Assembly: GCF_007923355.1 (NCBI RefSeq)
Contig: NZ_VOGO01000013.1
Location: 30,550-94,549 of the forward strand
DNA from: Falsiphaeobacter marinintestinus
GTDB lineage: Bacteria; Pseudomonadota; Alphaproteobacteria; Rhodobacterales; Rhodobacteraceae
DNA length: 64,000 nt
Reading direction: 5' to 3'
Part shown: positions 35,788 through 44,809 of the stretch, piece after piece
Layout of the letters: each line of letters begins with the position of its first letter
How positions within the stretch are numbered: the first letter of the stretch is position 1
Translations under genes and position numbers: made by a program
Notes under the pieces: model-generated
Seen by the model: only the letters and a program-made list of their open reading frames with translations
Told to the model about the DNA's origin: nothing
The model's database searches: none

Positions 35788-36936
35788 TTAAACACGGAAA
35801 ACCGGCACTTCGCCCGGCAACCCTTTGAGCGCATGATCCCCAACCTTGATCACTGGTTCGTTCAGGCGGTCAGCAAAGGCTTGGGAAAACAGCACTGGCT
35901 GATCCAGGGCCACGCACAGGCTTTCGATCCGTGCGACCATGTTCACGGATGGCCCCAGCACGGTGAAATCGATCCGCGTCCGGGACCCGATATTGCCATA
36001 CAGAACCTCGCCAAAATGCAGCCCGATCCCAAACGCAACGCCGGCAACACCTTCGGCCCTATGCGCCTGACGCGCAGCCGACAAGGCCCGCGCGCAAGCA
36101 TCATCTGCCCCCGCTTCGGTCGGGAAAATGGCCAGCAATCCGTCGCCCAGAAACTTCAGGATCTCGCCACCATGGCCTTCGATGGCGTCGGCCAGCAGTT
36201 CGAAATACTGGTTGGCCCGCTCCATCGCGTCACGCGGTGACAGTTCGCGATTCAGCTGGGTCCAGCCGCGAATGTCGCTGATCAAAATCGCCGCTTCGAT
36301 GGTTTCGATATCGCCACGCGTGATCTGCCCGTCCAGCACACGCCGTCCGGTGCGTGGCCCAAGATACGCCTCGGCCACGGCCAAAGCGGTCTGGCGCGCA
36401 CTCAACGCTTCGACCACTGGCGCGAAGGAGTCTGCCAGGGTCGCCAACTTTTGGATGTCGGTGTCATCAAAGCCCCCCTGACATTCAGTGCTGAAAATCA
36501 AACTTGCCCGCCCACCAGAAGAAAACACCAGCGGCAAAGCCAGATAATCGGTCATGCCCTGAGCCTGCAATTCGTGCAGAGACACGTGATCTTCCGGTGT
36601 CAAAGGGCTTTCTAACCGTTTCCGGACCGACTTTCCCGTCTCGATCACAATCTGGATCGGACTTCCGGTAACGGCAGACTTGTTCTCGAACCCATGCGGA
36701 GATTTGACAATGGGCGTGGCGTGTTGCCCTTTCAGCCATGTGGATGTGACCGCACGCAAAAGCGGATGCAACGTGCGCACAGACAGACGAACCCGGTGCA
36801 CTGGCGCGCCCGCTGCATCCATTTGTTCACCCAGTGCCGTGATCATCGCATCCTGATGCGCCAGCATCCGCCCGTCGCGCATCAGCCAGCCGATCACGGC
36901 ATGATGGTCCCAGTTGATGTGCTCCGAACCTGACAT
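35788..36936 (-). CDS. Soluble class III adenylate cyclase, paralog of the DUF427 fusion
   Basis: From the ATG at 36936 (MSGSEHINWDHHAVIGWLMR) the protein has 382 residues. An N-terminal GAF-like region includes RLSVRTLHPLL and MTDYLALPLVFSSGG, closely matching the middle of the protein at 18492-20036. The cyclase domain follows from about 205, with AILISDIRGWTQL, LKFLGDGLLAIFPT and IDFTVLGPSVNMVARIESL keeping the metal ligands, the Lys/Asp pair for adenine and the Asn/Arg pair. The difference is the missing N-terminal DUF427 domain. An upstream ATG at 36966 adds ten residues. The PhnD-like gene is downstream on the same strand. Confidence 0.85.
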   Translation of the reverse strand: MSGSEHINWDHHAVIGWLMRDGRMLAHQDAMITALGEQMDAAGAPVHRVRLSVRTLHPLLRAVTSTWLKGQHATPIVKSPHGFENKSAVTGSPIQIVIETGKSVRKRLESPLTPEDHVSLHELQAQGMTDYLALPLVFSSGGRASLIFSTECQGGFDDTDIQKLATLADSFAPVVEALSARQTALAVAEAYLGPRTGRRVLDGQITRGDIETIEAAILISDIRGWTQLNRELSPRDAMERANQYFELLADAIEGHGGEILKFLGDGLLAIFPTEAGADDACARALSAARQAHRAEGVAGVAFGIGLHFGEVLYGNIGSRTRIDFTVLGPSVNMVARIESLCVALDQPVLFSQAFADRLNEPVIKVGDHALKGLPGEVPVFRV

Positions 36937-36975
36937 GATCCCAATCCTAGCCGACCGGGCCAGCAAGCACAGCCC

Positions 36976-37761
36976 TCAGCGTCCGGTCCAGACCGGATCC
37001 CGCTTTTCGGCAAAGGCCCGTGCCCCTTCTTTCTGATCTTCTGAGGCATACAGCACATCGACCGACCGCAACTGGCGCTGCGTGATCCGGTTCATTGCGT
37101 CCTGAAACTTGGAATCCTCGGCGTCTCGCACAATCTCTTTGATCGCGGCATAAACCAACGGCGGCCCGCTCGCCAAAACCCGGGCAAGCTCCCATGCGCG
37201 GTCCATCAGCTGATCGGCGGGCAGGATCTCATTCACCAACCCCCAGCGATGCGCCTCTTCCGCATCAAACCAGCGCCCGGTCAGCAGCAATTCCATCGCG
37301 ATATGGTACGGAATGCGCTTGGGCAGCTTGACGCTGGCCGCATCCGCCACGGTGCCAGACCGTATTTCAGGCAGGGCGAACGTTGCGTGATCGGCGCTCA
37401 GGATCATGTCGGCGGACAGGGCAAGCTCCAGCCCGCCGCCACAGGCGATTCCGTTCACGGCGGCGATCACCGGCTTGTTCATGTCGCGCATTTCTTGCAA
37501 CCCGCCAAAGCCTCCGACGCCATAATCGCCGTCAACCGCGTCGCCGTCATTGGCCGCCTTCAGATCCCAGCCGGGGCAAAAGAACTTGTCGCCGCCACCG
37601 GTCAGGATCGCCACCCGCAATTCGGGGTCATCACGGAAATCAGCAAAGACATCGCCCATGATCCGGCTGGTGGCGAGATCGATGGCATTGGCCTTGGGCC
37701 GGTCCAATGTCACTTCAAGGATCGGCCCGTCGCGCCGTGTCTTGACTGGGGTATCGGTCAT
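36976..37761 (-). CDS. caiD: Enoyl-CoA hydratase/isomerase family, CaiD-like carnitinyl-CoA dehydratase
   Basis: This 261-residue crotonase-fold protein has the oxyanion-hole segment GDKFFCPGWDLKAAND near residue 57 and the catalytic block NGIACGGGLELALSAD near 108, followed by FALPEIRSGTVADAASVKLP. The GWDLKAA and NKPVIAAVNG combination resembles CaiD, which hydrates crotonobetainyl-CoA to L-carnitinyl-CoA. Its neighbours (NDP-forming acyl-CoA synthetase, acyl-CoA dehydrogenase) agree with betaine/carnitine-type degradation. Its start overlaps the DJ-1/PfpI gene stop by one base. Assignment to carnitine rather than another short acyl-CoA is inferred. Confidence 0.75.
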   Translation of the reverse strand: MTDTPVKTRRDGPILEVTLDRPKANAIDLATSRIMGDVFADFRDDPELRVAILTGGGDKFFCPGWDLKAANDGDAVDGDYGVGGFGGLQEMRDMNKPVIAAVNGIACGGGLELALSADMILSADHATFALPEIRSGTVADAASVKLPKRIPYHIAMELLLTGRWFDAEEAHRWGLVNEILPADQLMDRAWELARVLASGPPLVYAAIKEIVRDAEDSKFQDAMNRITQRQLRSVDVLYASEDQKEGARAFAEKRDPVWTGR

Positions 37762-38363
37762 CAGGAATCTCCTGCTGCAAAAGGATCATTATCGGGGTCG
37801 CGTATCGCGATGTATTCGGTCCAGAATGCGGCGTTTGTGGCGGCCTCATCGCCCAGCACCCGGGCAACCACGGCCAACCCCATGTCGATCCCCGCAGACA
37901 GACCCGACGAGGTAAAGAATTTGCCGTCTTCCACCCAACGTGCACTGCGCTGCCAGTCGACCTGATCAGACTGCCCCGACACCCAGTCATAGGCGCGCTT
38001 GTTGGTGGTGGCCTTCCGCCCGTCCAGAATGCCGGCCTTTGCCAGCAACACCGATCCGGTGCACACACTTGTCACTAGGTCTGCCTGCGCGCTGGCCTGC
38101 CGCAGCCAGTCCAGCATCACAGTGTTCTCGATCTCACGCCGCGTTCCCATGCCGCCGGGCACCAGCAAGATGTCATAATCGGCCCCATCGGCGAACACCC
38201 GGTCCGGCACCACCTGCGGCCCGCCCGAGGGTCGTACGGGAGCAGCGTTTTCCGCCACAGCAACAATCTCAAACGTATCTGGGTAGGCTGCGAACATCTC
38301 CAGTGGCCCGAAATAGTCCAGCATTTCGAACCCGTCGAACAATACCGCGCCAATGCGTTTCAT
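37761..38363 (-). CDS. DJ-1/PfpI-superfamily protein
   Basis: This 200-residue protein has the nucleophile elbow LVTSVCTGSVLLAKAGIL near residue 100 with the catalytic Cys, and the GGMGTRRE block near 70 supplying an acidic partner. Such proteins include isonitrile hydratases and glyoxalase-III-like chaperones. It is inserted between the CaiD-like gene and the acyl-CoA synthetase gene with one- and four-base junctions, so it belongs to that operon. Its job in the pathway is unclear. Confidence 0.8.
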   Translation of the reverse strand: MKRIGAVLFDGFEMLDYFGPLEMFAAYPDTFEIVAVAENAAPVRPSGGPQVVPDRVFADGADYDILLVPGGMGTRREIENTVMLDWLRQASAQADLVTSVCTGSVLLAKAGILDGRKATTNKRAYDWVSGQSDQVDWQRSARWVEDGKFFTSSGLSAGIDMGLAVVARVLGDEAATNAAFWTEYIAIRDPDNDPFAAGDS

Positions 38364-38367
38364 ATCT

Positions 38368-40383
38368 CTATCCCGTCCTGATCAGTGCATCGACGGCAAC
38401 GGCCCGGTCAGCCGTACAGACGAGCGGATTGATTTCCACCTCGGACACCCGGTCGCTATGCTCCAGAACATAGTCCTGCACACCCAGCACGGCCTCCACA
38501 ACCCCACGCATGTCGACACCCGGCTTGCCACGGTACCCCGCCAGCACCGGGGCGCAACGCAAATGCGCCAAAGCCGCTTCGATGTCGTCCCCGGACACCG
38601 GCAGCAACAGGCTGACCGTATCGCGCAAAAGCTCGGTCATCACCCCACCGGCCCCCAGTGTCAGCACGAACCCATGTGCGGGATCACGCAAGACCCCGAT
38701 CAGCAGTTCGACCACGGTACCAGACACCATCTCTTCGACCAGAAAATGATTGCCGCCGATCTCGTCAACGGCAGATGCAACCTCATCTGCGGCCAGACCC
38801 AGCCGAACCGCCCCCGCTTCGGTTTTATGTGCATGTCCAAGACCCTTGACCACGAGGGGCGGCTGCAAAGTCGCGGTGATCGCAGCCGCTTCGCTAGCAC
38901 GTCGCGCCACCGCGCTTTTCGGCACGGCCACACCATGGGCGGCCAATGCTGCCTTGGCTTCGGCTTCGCTCAAAACTCTGTCAGCCGCGCGCGTTCCCGG
39001 AACAGCGACTGGCACCAACGCAGGCGCCTGAACCCGCGCCGCCGCCTCTGCCGCCGCCAAAGCCGTATCCAACCCATGCAGCGGAACAACCCCGCCCGCC
39101 ATCAACTGCTCAGCCACATCCAGCGGCATCAATTCCGGCAAAGACGCGACCATGGCAAAGTTCCGCCCGGTTTCTGCCCGCACCCGCAGCGCCGCTTGCG
39201 TCGCACAGGTCCAGTCGGTTGGATCGGTATGTGGATAATCGACAATGCTCAGCGTCAGCCCGATATCATCCCCCGTCATCGCGCCCCAGGCGGTTGCCAT
39301 CGCGTCCGTGTCACGCCAGATATAGGTGTGATAATCCAATGGGTTGGCCAAGGCGACCATCGGCCCCAACGCCACGCGCAAGGCCTGTTTTCGCGCCTCT
39401 GGCAAGGTGGGCATCTCCAGATCACGCGCCACCGCCAGATCCGCAATCAGACTGGCCTCACCCCCCGAACAACTGATCGACGCGATCCGGTTTGACTGCA
39501 ATGGCCCAACACTATGCAACAGCTTCAGCGTCTCCAGAAACTCGGCCAGATCTTGCACCGCCGGAATTCCCAAGCGCCGCATGAACGCCTGTGCCCCGGC
39601 ATCGCTGCCGGCCAAAGACGCGGTATGAGACACCGTGGCTTGTTGCGCCTGCGCGGATTTGCCGACCTTCAGCGCGACGATGGGCACACCCTTGTTCCAT
39701 GCAGCTTGCGCCAAAGCTTCCCAGTGGTGCAGGTCCCCGAACCCTTCGATATGCACTCCGATGGCCGTGACCCGATCATCGCCCAGCAAAGATGTGGCGA
39801 TTTCGGCCTGGCTGGTCTGCGCCATGTTCCCGCAGGTCACCATATAGGCAATCGGCAGGCCCCGAGTCTGCATGGTCATGTTGATCGCGATGTTCGAAGA
39901 TTGCGTCAGGATCGCAACGCCGCGTTCCACCGGCACCATTCCGTGCTGATCGGGCCATATCGCAGCTCCGTCCACCGCATTGACGAACCCATAGCAATTC
40001 GGCCCCAGCACAGGCATGTCACCTGCCGCCGCCACCAACTGCGCCTGCAGATCTGCGCCGTTGTCATCCTCAGCCTGTGCTTCGGTAAAGCCCGAGGCAA
40101 AGCAGACGGCGCCACCCGCACCCAGCGCTTGCAACGCGTCAACCGCCTCAATCGTGGCATGGCGGTTGATCCCGATAAATGCTGCATCAATTGCGCCCGG
40201 CCAGTCTTCCAGGCGCTTGTACGCCTTTAGCCCGGCAATATTCTTGCCCGACGGATGCACAGGAAAGATTTCGCCCGAATACCCGATCCGCCGCGCCGCC
40301 CCGATGATGGCCGCACACCACGCGCCACCACCGATCACAGCGATGGTGCGTGGACGAAACAAACGGTCCAAATCGCGCTTCAT
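38368..40383 (-). CDS. NDP-forming acyl-CoA synthetase, fused alpha and beta parts
   Basis: From the ATG at 40383 the protein has 671 residues. The first two thirds are the CoA-binding and succinyl-CoA-ligase-like domains (RPRTIAVIGGGAWCAAIIGA, then PVLGPNCYGFVN near 150 and HTASLAGSDAGAQAFMRRLG near 255, with the phosphohistidine-type His). The last third is an ATP-grasp domain (LSEAEAKAALAAHGVAVPKS onward, with GLGHAHKTEAGAVRLGL). These enzymes make acyl-CoA plus ADP and phosphate from a carboxylate. In this cluster it would activate the substrate for the dehydrogenase and CaiD-like hydratase. A TTG at 40389 adds two residues. Confidence 0.85.
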   Translation of the reverse strand: MKRDLDRLFRPRTIAVIGGGAWCAAIIGAARRIGYSGEIFPVHPSGKNIAGLKAYKRLEDWPGAIDAAFIGINRHATIEAVDALQALGAGGAVCFASGFTEAQAEDDNGADLQAQLVAAAGDMPVLGPNCYGFVNAVDGAAIWPDQHGMVPVERGVAILTQSSNIAINMTMQTRGLPIAYMVTCGNMAQTSQAEIATSLLGDDRVTAIGVHIEGFGDLHHWEALAQAAWNKGVPIVALKVGKSAQAQQATVSHTASLAGSDAGAQAFMRRLGIPAVQDLAEFLETLKLLHSVGPLQSNRIASISCSGGEASLIADLAVARDLEMPTLPEARKQALRVALGPMVALANPLDYHTYIWRDTDAMATAWGAMTGDDIGLTLSIVDYPHTDPTDWTCATQAALRVRAETGRNFAMVASLPELMPLDVAEQLMAGGVVPLHGLDTALAAAEAAARVQAPALVPVAVPGTRAADRVLSEAEAKAALAAHGVAVPKSAVARRASEAAAITATLQPPLVVKGLGHAHKTEAGAVRLGLAADEVASAVDEIGGNHFLVEEMVSGTVVELLIGVLRDPAHGFVLTLGAGGVMTELLRDTVSLLLPVSGDDIEAALAHLRCAPVLAGYRGKPGVDMRGVVEAVLGVQDYVLEHSDRVSEVEINPLVCTADRAVAVDALIRTG

Positions 40384-40701
40384 CTGCAAGCCGCCTTTTG
40401 GATATCAACGACAGAAGCCTCCGGCGGGGATATTTTCAGCAAGAGGAAGACACAAAGTATTAACTTCGATCGGCCAATGTTGTGCCACGGTACAGGCGGG
40501 GACGCCGATGACCGTGCAAGGGGAAGAGGGATCGCCTTCTTCGTCGGGGAGGCCGGGTAAGCCTCCCCATTTCCTCTTGCTCCAAATATCCCGGGGAGCG
40601 CGAGGGGCTGGCCCCTCGCTTCTGAAGTCGACGTTACGCGCCGTCGTTCAAAAGTCATTCGGCACCTCGATGAAATCCGCCTGTTGAAAGCATGCGCAGG
40701 T
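40384..40701. repeat. Intergenic inverted repeat and hairpin
   Basis: This 318-base gap holds no convincing gene. Two inverted arms at 40420-40448 (CCGGCGGGGATATTTTCAGC and on) and 40571-40598 (TTCCTCTTGCTCCAAATATC and on) share GGATATTT..AGCAAGAGGAA when one is reversed. Right after the second arm, GCGAGGGG (40600-40607) and CCCCTCGC (40612-40619) form a perfect 8-base hairpin. Similar gene-end repeats are common in Rhodobacterales as I recall. The stretch separates the acyl-CoA synthetase and acyl-CoA dehydrogenase genes on the same strand and could shape their relative expression. Confidence 0.6.
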
Positions 40702-41865
40702 TCATCCCCCCAAAGCCCTCAGCATTTCACGGCTGATGATATGGCGCTGAATTTCCGAGGTGCCTTCCCAGATCCGCTCAACCCGCGCGTCGCGCCAGAT
40801 CCGCTCCAAAGGCAGTTCGTCCATCAGCCCCATGCCGCCATGGATCTGGATTGCTTCATCGGCAACAAAGGCCAGCATTTCGGTTGCTTTCAGCTTGGCC
40901 ATGGACATGTCCGATTCAGTCACCGTGCCCTGATCGAATTTCCAACCGGCGTCCCAGGTCAGCAGGTTCGCCGCCTTCAGTTCAAGCGCCATGTCGGCCA
41001 GCTTGAACGACACGCCCTGGAATTTGCCGATCTGCTGGCCAAATTGTTTTCGTTCAGCGGCATAAGCCACGGCGTGATCCAACGCGCGCTCAGCCCGACC
41101 CAGACAGGTTGCGGCGACTTGCAGGCGCGTTGCCCCCAGCCAGGTGTTCGCAACGTCGAACCCTTTGTCGACGTCGCCCAACACGGCTGAGGCAGGCAGG
41201 CGGCAATCGTCGAATTCCAGCACCGCGTTGGTGTATCCGCGATGGCTGACATTGCCATACCCGTCCCGCACCGCGAATCCGGGCGTGTCTTTGTCGACAA
41301 AGAACGCGGTGATCTTTTTCTTCGGTCCGCGCGGGGTGTCTTCGACTCCGGTCGCCATGAAGCAGATTGCGAAATCGGCAATATCGGCGTGCGAAATGAA
41401 ATGCTTGGTGCCGTTCAGGATCCAGTCATCGCCGTCCTTGCGCGCAGTTGCCTTCATCCCGCGTAGGTCTGACCCGGCATCGGGTTCGGTCATCGCAAGG
41501 CAGTCCCATTTTTCACCCTTCATGCAGGGGTACAGGTACTGTTCCTTCTGGTCCTGCGTGCCCGCCAAAAGGATGTTCGAGGGGCGCGCCACGGCTGTCC
41601 AGTGCAGCGCATAATTCGCGCGGCCCAGCTCTTTTTCGTACATCAGCCATGTCAGCGTATCGAGACCCGCGCCACCGACCTCTTCGGGCATGTTGGCGGC
41701 ATACAAACCGGCTTCCATCGCCTTCTTCTGGATGTCGCGTACCACATCCATGTCCAGCACGCCGGTGCGTTCAATTTCGGCCTCGTGAGGGTAAAGTTCG
41801 TTCTCGACAAAGGCACGCGTCGTTTCGACGATCATCACCTGTTCTTCGGTCATCCCGAAATTCAT
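40702..41865 (-). CDS. Acyl-CoA dehydrogenase (CaiA-like)
   Basis: This 387-residue flavoenzyme shows CLAMTEPDAGSDLRGMKATA near residue 135, WILNGTKHFISHADIADFAI near 165, and the C-terminal RIWEGTSEIQRHIISREMLR, which carries the catalytic base region. It oxidises an acyl-CoA at the alpha-beta bond with electrons going to ETF. It is read in the same direction as the CaiD/PfpI/NDP-synthetase genes 318 bases downstream. A gamma-butyrobetainyl-CoA or crotonobetaine-type substrate is suggested by CaiD but not proven. Confidence 0.85.
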   Translation of the reverse strand: MNFGMTEEQVMIVETTRAFVENELYPHEAEIERTGVLDMDVVRDIQKKAMEAGLYAANMPEEVGGAGLDTLTWLMYEKELGRANYALHWTAVARPSNILLAGTQDQKEQYLYPCMKGEKWDCLAMTEPDAGSDLRGMKATARKDGDDWILNGTKHFISHADIADFAICFMATGVEDTPRGPKKKITAFFVDKDTPGFAVRDGYGNVSHRGYTNAVLEFDDCRLPASAVLGDVDKGFDVANTWLGATRLQVAATCLGRAERALDHAVAYAAERKQFGQQIGKFQGVSFKLADMALELKAANLLTWDAGWKFDQGTVTESDMSMAKLKATEMLAFVADEAIQIHGGMGLMDELPLERIWRDARVERIWEGTSEIQRHIISREMLRALGG

Positions 41866-41981
41866 TATACCTGGTCTCCGTGATTACCTATGATTGGCCG
41901 GTGTCTTTTTGTGGGTGAATGGGTGTCTCAGACGGCCGTGCCCTTACTGGCGCAAGGCAGCGCCCCTTGGCAAAGCGTCTG

Positions 41982-42947
41982 TCATGGGCGCCGCCGCTCT
42001 TTCAGCCTTTGACGCATCATCGCCTGACCTTCGTCGGTTCCGTCATGGAATGTGCCAAACGCCGTGTCCCACGGCATATCAAGCGTGCCATAGTTCACTT
42101 CGAAATACCGGTGATGCAGCTGGTGGTGAAAGTTCCCCAGGTGCAGCCGCTTGCGCCCACTGGCCCAGAACCCTTCGAAACCGGTATGCGTGGTTACCGC
42201 GTAGATCGCATAGAACATCAGATGAAAGATCAGATGCACCGGGTGCGTCGGGACCACGAAGTGAATGATTACGGTGCCGAAATACATGACATGTTCAACC
42301 GGGTGCATGCTGAGCCCCGACCAAGGCCCGATATCGGTGTTACGATGGTGCAGGGCGTGAAACCGGTACAGAACGCGCGAATGCAGAGCCCGGTGAATCC
42401 AGTAGAAGTAAAAGCTTTCCCAGATCGGGATCAGGAGGAATACCGCGATAAACCAGACCGGGCTGTCGGCCCAGACCATCGTCGGCGCATATCCGTTGGC
42501 CATTGCCCACCAGATCAGCGCCTCCCATCCCGACCAGATGGTCACGCCTGACGCCAGCGTCCAGACCATGTTGTCGCGCAACTGATGGCCAAAGGTGAAC
42601 ATCCGCCCCGCACGCGGGAAGGGGCGCGGGTCATACTTGTGCTCTGTGCCCTGCATCTGGTGACCGTGAAACACCAGATGCAGCCCATGCGCGACCAGCG
42701 TGATCAGCACTAGGTTGCGCAGCCAGATCTCGGCAATCCACCACCCCGGGCGGGCGGCCTGCTCTAAGGTTGGCGATGCCCAGGCATACGAGGCAAAGGC
42801 CAATCCCACGATCACCAGATGGATACTGATCGGGAACCAGCTGTCCCAATACCAGCGCAGGACGGCCAGTGGTTTGGGCGGCCATTGCCACAAGGGCATC
42901 ACCCGAATGGGAAGGTCAGGTTTATGGTTCCATTCGGTTCGGCTCAT
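41982..42947 (-). CDS. Sterol desaturase / fatty acid hydroxylase family protein A
   Basis: From the ATG at 42947 (MSRTEWNHKPDLPIRVMPLW) the protein has 321 residues. It has four or five TM segments and the His clusters of di-iron membrane hydroxylases: FYFYWIHRALHS, FHALHHRNTDIGPWSG, and FHHQLHHRYFEVNYGTLDMP. Such enzymes hydroxylate or desaturate lipids in the membrane. It overlaps the paralogous upstream gene by four bases. The C-terminal FGTFHDG is shared with the paralog. The substrate is unknown. Confidence 0.85.
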   Translation of the reverse strand: MSRTEWNHKPDLPIRVMPLWQWPPKPLAVLRWYWDSWFPISIHLVIVGLAFASYAWASPTLEQAARPGWWIAEIWLRNLVLITLVAHGLHLVFHGHQMQGTEHKYDPRPFPRAGRMFTFGHQLRDNMVWTLASGVTIWSGWEALIWWAMANGYAPTMVWADSPVWFIAVFLLIPIWESFYFYWIHRALHSRVLYRFHALHHRNTDIGPWSGLSMHPVEHVMYFGTVIIHFVVPTHPVHLIFHLMFYAIYAVTTHTGFEGFWASGRKRLHLGNFHHQLHHRYFEVNYGTLDMPWDTAFGTFHDGTDEGQAMMRQRLKERRRP

Positions 42948-43945
42948 CGTGTGTACATCTGCTTTTTGAACGCGCGCGTGCGCTTGGTCGCTTCGGCGCT
43001 GCCGTCGTGAAAAGTGCCGAACCACGTATCGAACGGGATTTCCGAGGTGCCATAGTTGCACTCGAAATACCGGTGATGCAGCTGGTGAAAGAAATCCCCC
43101 GACTTGGCGATTTGTGTGTCGTTGGCAATGAGCTTTTCGAACCCCGAATGCGACAGCACCGGGCTGACCTGCTGAAAGAACGCATGAAACAGCAAGTGCA
43201 GCGGATGCGACGGGATAATCAGGTGAATGAAATAGGTCGTGAAATACATCATGTTCTCAAACCAGTGGTTCGAGATCCCTGACCACGGCCCGACATTCAC
43301 GTTGCGATGATGCACCGCGTGCACATGCGGATATAGAAACGGCTGATGCTCCAGCCGGTGTACCCAATAGAAATGCAGCCCTGACCACATCGGGATCAGC
43401 GCCATCCACGCCACAAACCACACCGGGTGTTTTGCAAAGCTCACCACCGGCACCCATCCGTTCGCCATCACCCACAGGATTACGGATTGATACACCGTCG
43501 CCACCGTGATGGCGCTGCCAAGGGTCCACCACATGTTGTCCCAAACCTGATTGCGAAAGGTGAATATCCCGTTGTCGCGCGCCAGATTACGAGGATCGAA
43601 CTTGGTCTGCATCCCCTGACCCTTGCGCTGGTACAACCACCAGTGCAGCCCGCCTGCCACAATGATCTGCGGCACAAGGTTCATCAACCAGACCCGGATG
43701 ATCCACCCCGGCCGCACCGTCGCCATCTGCTCCAGCGGCGGCAGGGCCACCACATAGGCCAGCACCGCAATCGCGAAACACACCGTCAGGGCGGTAACCT
43801 GCAACCACGCTCCGCTATACCAATCCAGCACCGCACGCGGGCGCGGCGGCCATGAAAACAACGGGTTCAACCCCAGGGGGCTGGGCGGGCAATAATGCCA
43901 GCGCCCCGCCTCGGGGTCTTGCGCGGTATCAGGGGCCAGTGTCAC
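42944..43945 (-). CDS. Sterol desaturase / fatty acid hydroxylase family protein B
   Basis: This 333-residue protein is a close relative of the downstream gene: FYWVHRLEHQPF, VHAVHHRNVNVGPWSGISNH, FFHQLHHRYFECNYGTSEIP and FGTFHDGSAEA give the same His clusters. The stop overlaps the start of protein A (ATGA), so they are translated together. Two tandem, coupled paralogs suggest either two positions on one lipid or a heteromeric enzyme. The class II aldolase lies just upstream, nine bases away, probably in the same transcript. Confidence 0.85.
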   Translation of the reverse strand: MTLAPDTAQDPEAGRWHYCPPSPLGLNPLFSWPPRPRAVLDWYSGAWLQVTALTVCFAIAVLAYVVALPPLEQMATVRPGWIIRVWLMNLVPQIIVAGGLHWWLYQRKGQGMQTKFDPRNLARDNGIFTFRNQVWDNMWWTLGSAITVATVYQSVILWVMANGWVPVVSFAKHPVWFVAWMALIPMWSGLHFYWVHRLEHQPFLYPHVHAVHHRNVNVGPWSGISNHWFENMMYFTTYFIHLIIPSHPLHLLFHAFFQQVSPVLSHSGFEKLIANDTQIAKSGDFFHQLHHRYFECNYGTSEIPFDTWFGTFHDGSAEATKRTRAFKKQMYTR

Positions 43946-43954
43946 GACCGGTCC

Positions 43955-44710
43955 TTAAGACGCGTAATCCGACCCTTCCGAGTCGAGGATCGCCTTCAAC
44001 TCGGTCAGGTGACGGATGTCCTGCTCGGGGTACTCTTCAATCTCTTGCGCGGTCTTTTCCGCGATATCATCCGGAAGCACCCGCAGCGGTTGGCCGGTCT
44101 GCAACGCCCGGATATAGGTCTCGGCGGCGCGTTCGAAATAATAAAGACGGTTGAAGGTTTCGGCGACCGTATCGCCGATAATCATGACCCCGTGGTTGCC
44201 CATGATCATGACCTTCTGCTTTGGGTCGGTCAGCAGCGCCGCACAGCGCTCGCCCTCATCCTCAAACGCCAGCCCGCCATAGCCATCGTCGATGACATAG
44301 CGGTTGTAGAAAATAGCACAATTCTGATCGATCGGCGGCAACCTGGAATCTGCCAAAGACGCCAGCACCGTGGCAAAGATCGAATGCACATGCATCGCAC
44401 AGCGGGCATGGCCGCAATGGCGATGAATACCGCCATGCAGCCCCCAAGCCGTCGGATCCGGCGCATCCGGGCCTTCCAAAGTTTTGGGATCATTGGCATC
44501 GACCACGATCAGATCGCTTGCCTTGACCCGCGCGAAATGCACCTGATTGGGATTCATCAGAAACCGCGTGCCGTCGTCGTTGATCGACAGGCTGAAATGA
44601 TTGGCCACGGCTTCATGCATGTTGAGCCGCGCGGTCCACCGAAATGCGGCGGCCAGATCCACCCGTTCCTGCCAGTGTTCCATGTTCGGACGCAGATTCG
44701 TGACGGTCAT
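43955..44710 (-). CDS. Class II aldolase/adducin family protein
   Basis: From the ATG at 44710 (MTVTNLRPNMEHWQER) the protein has 251 residues. The metal-binding His motifs are visible: CAMHVHSIFATVLAS near residue 105 and the second set GNHGVMIIGDT near 175. Class II aldolases split sugar phosphates with a Zn or Mn ion; many family members have other substrates. It is divergent from a LysR gene across 99 bases and 9 bases upstream of the fatty-acid hydroxylase pair. Why an aldolase-type protein accompanies lipid hydroxylases is unclear. Confidence 0.8.
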   Translation of the reverse strand: MTVTNLRPNMEHWQERVDLAAAFRWTARLNMHEAVANHFSLSINDDGTRFLMNPNQVHFARVKASDLIVVDANDPKTLEGPDAPDPTAWGLHGGIHRHCGHARCAMHVHSIFATVLASLADSRLPPIDQNCAIFYNRYVIDDGYGGLAFEDEGERCAALLTDPKQKVMIMGNHGVMIIGDTVAETFNRLYYFERAAETYIRALQTGQPLRVLPDDIAEKTAQEIEEYPEQDIRHLTELKAILDSEGSDYAS

Positions 44711-44809
44711 CGTCGGTCTCCCCTGTTTCGCCACAGCCTGCCTGCGCGGCTTGCGTCTGACCAACAAAAAAAACGCAGGCTTCCCATTAGCTCAGCTTAT
44801 GCATAGTTT

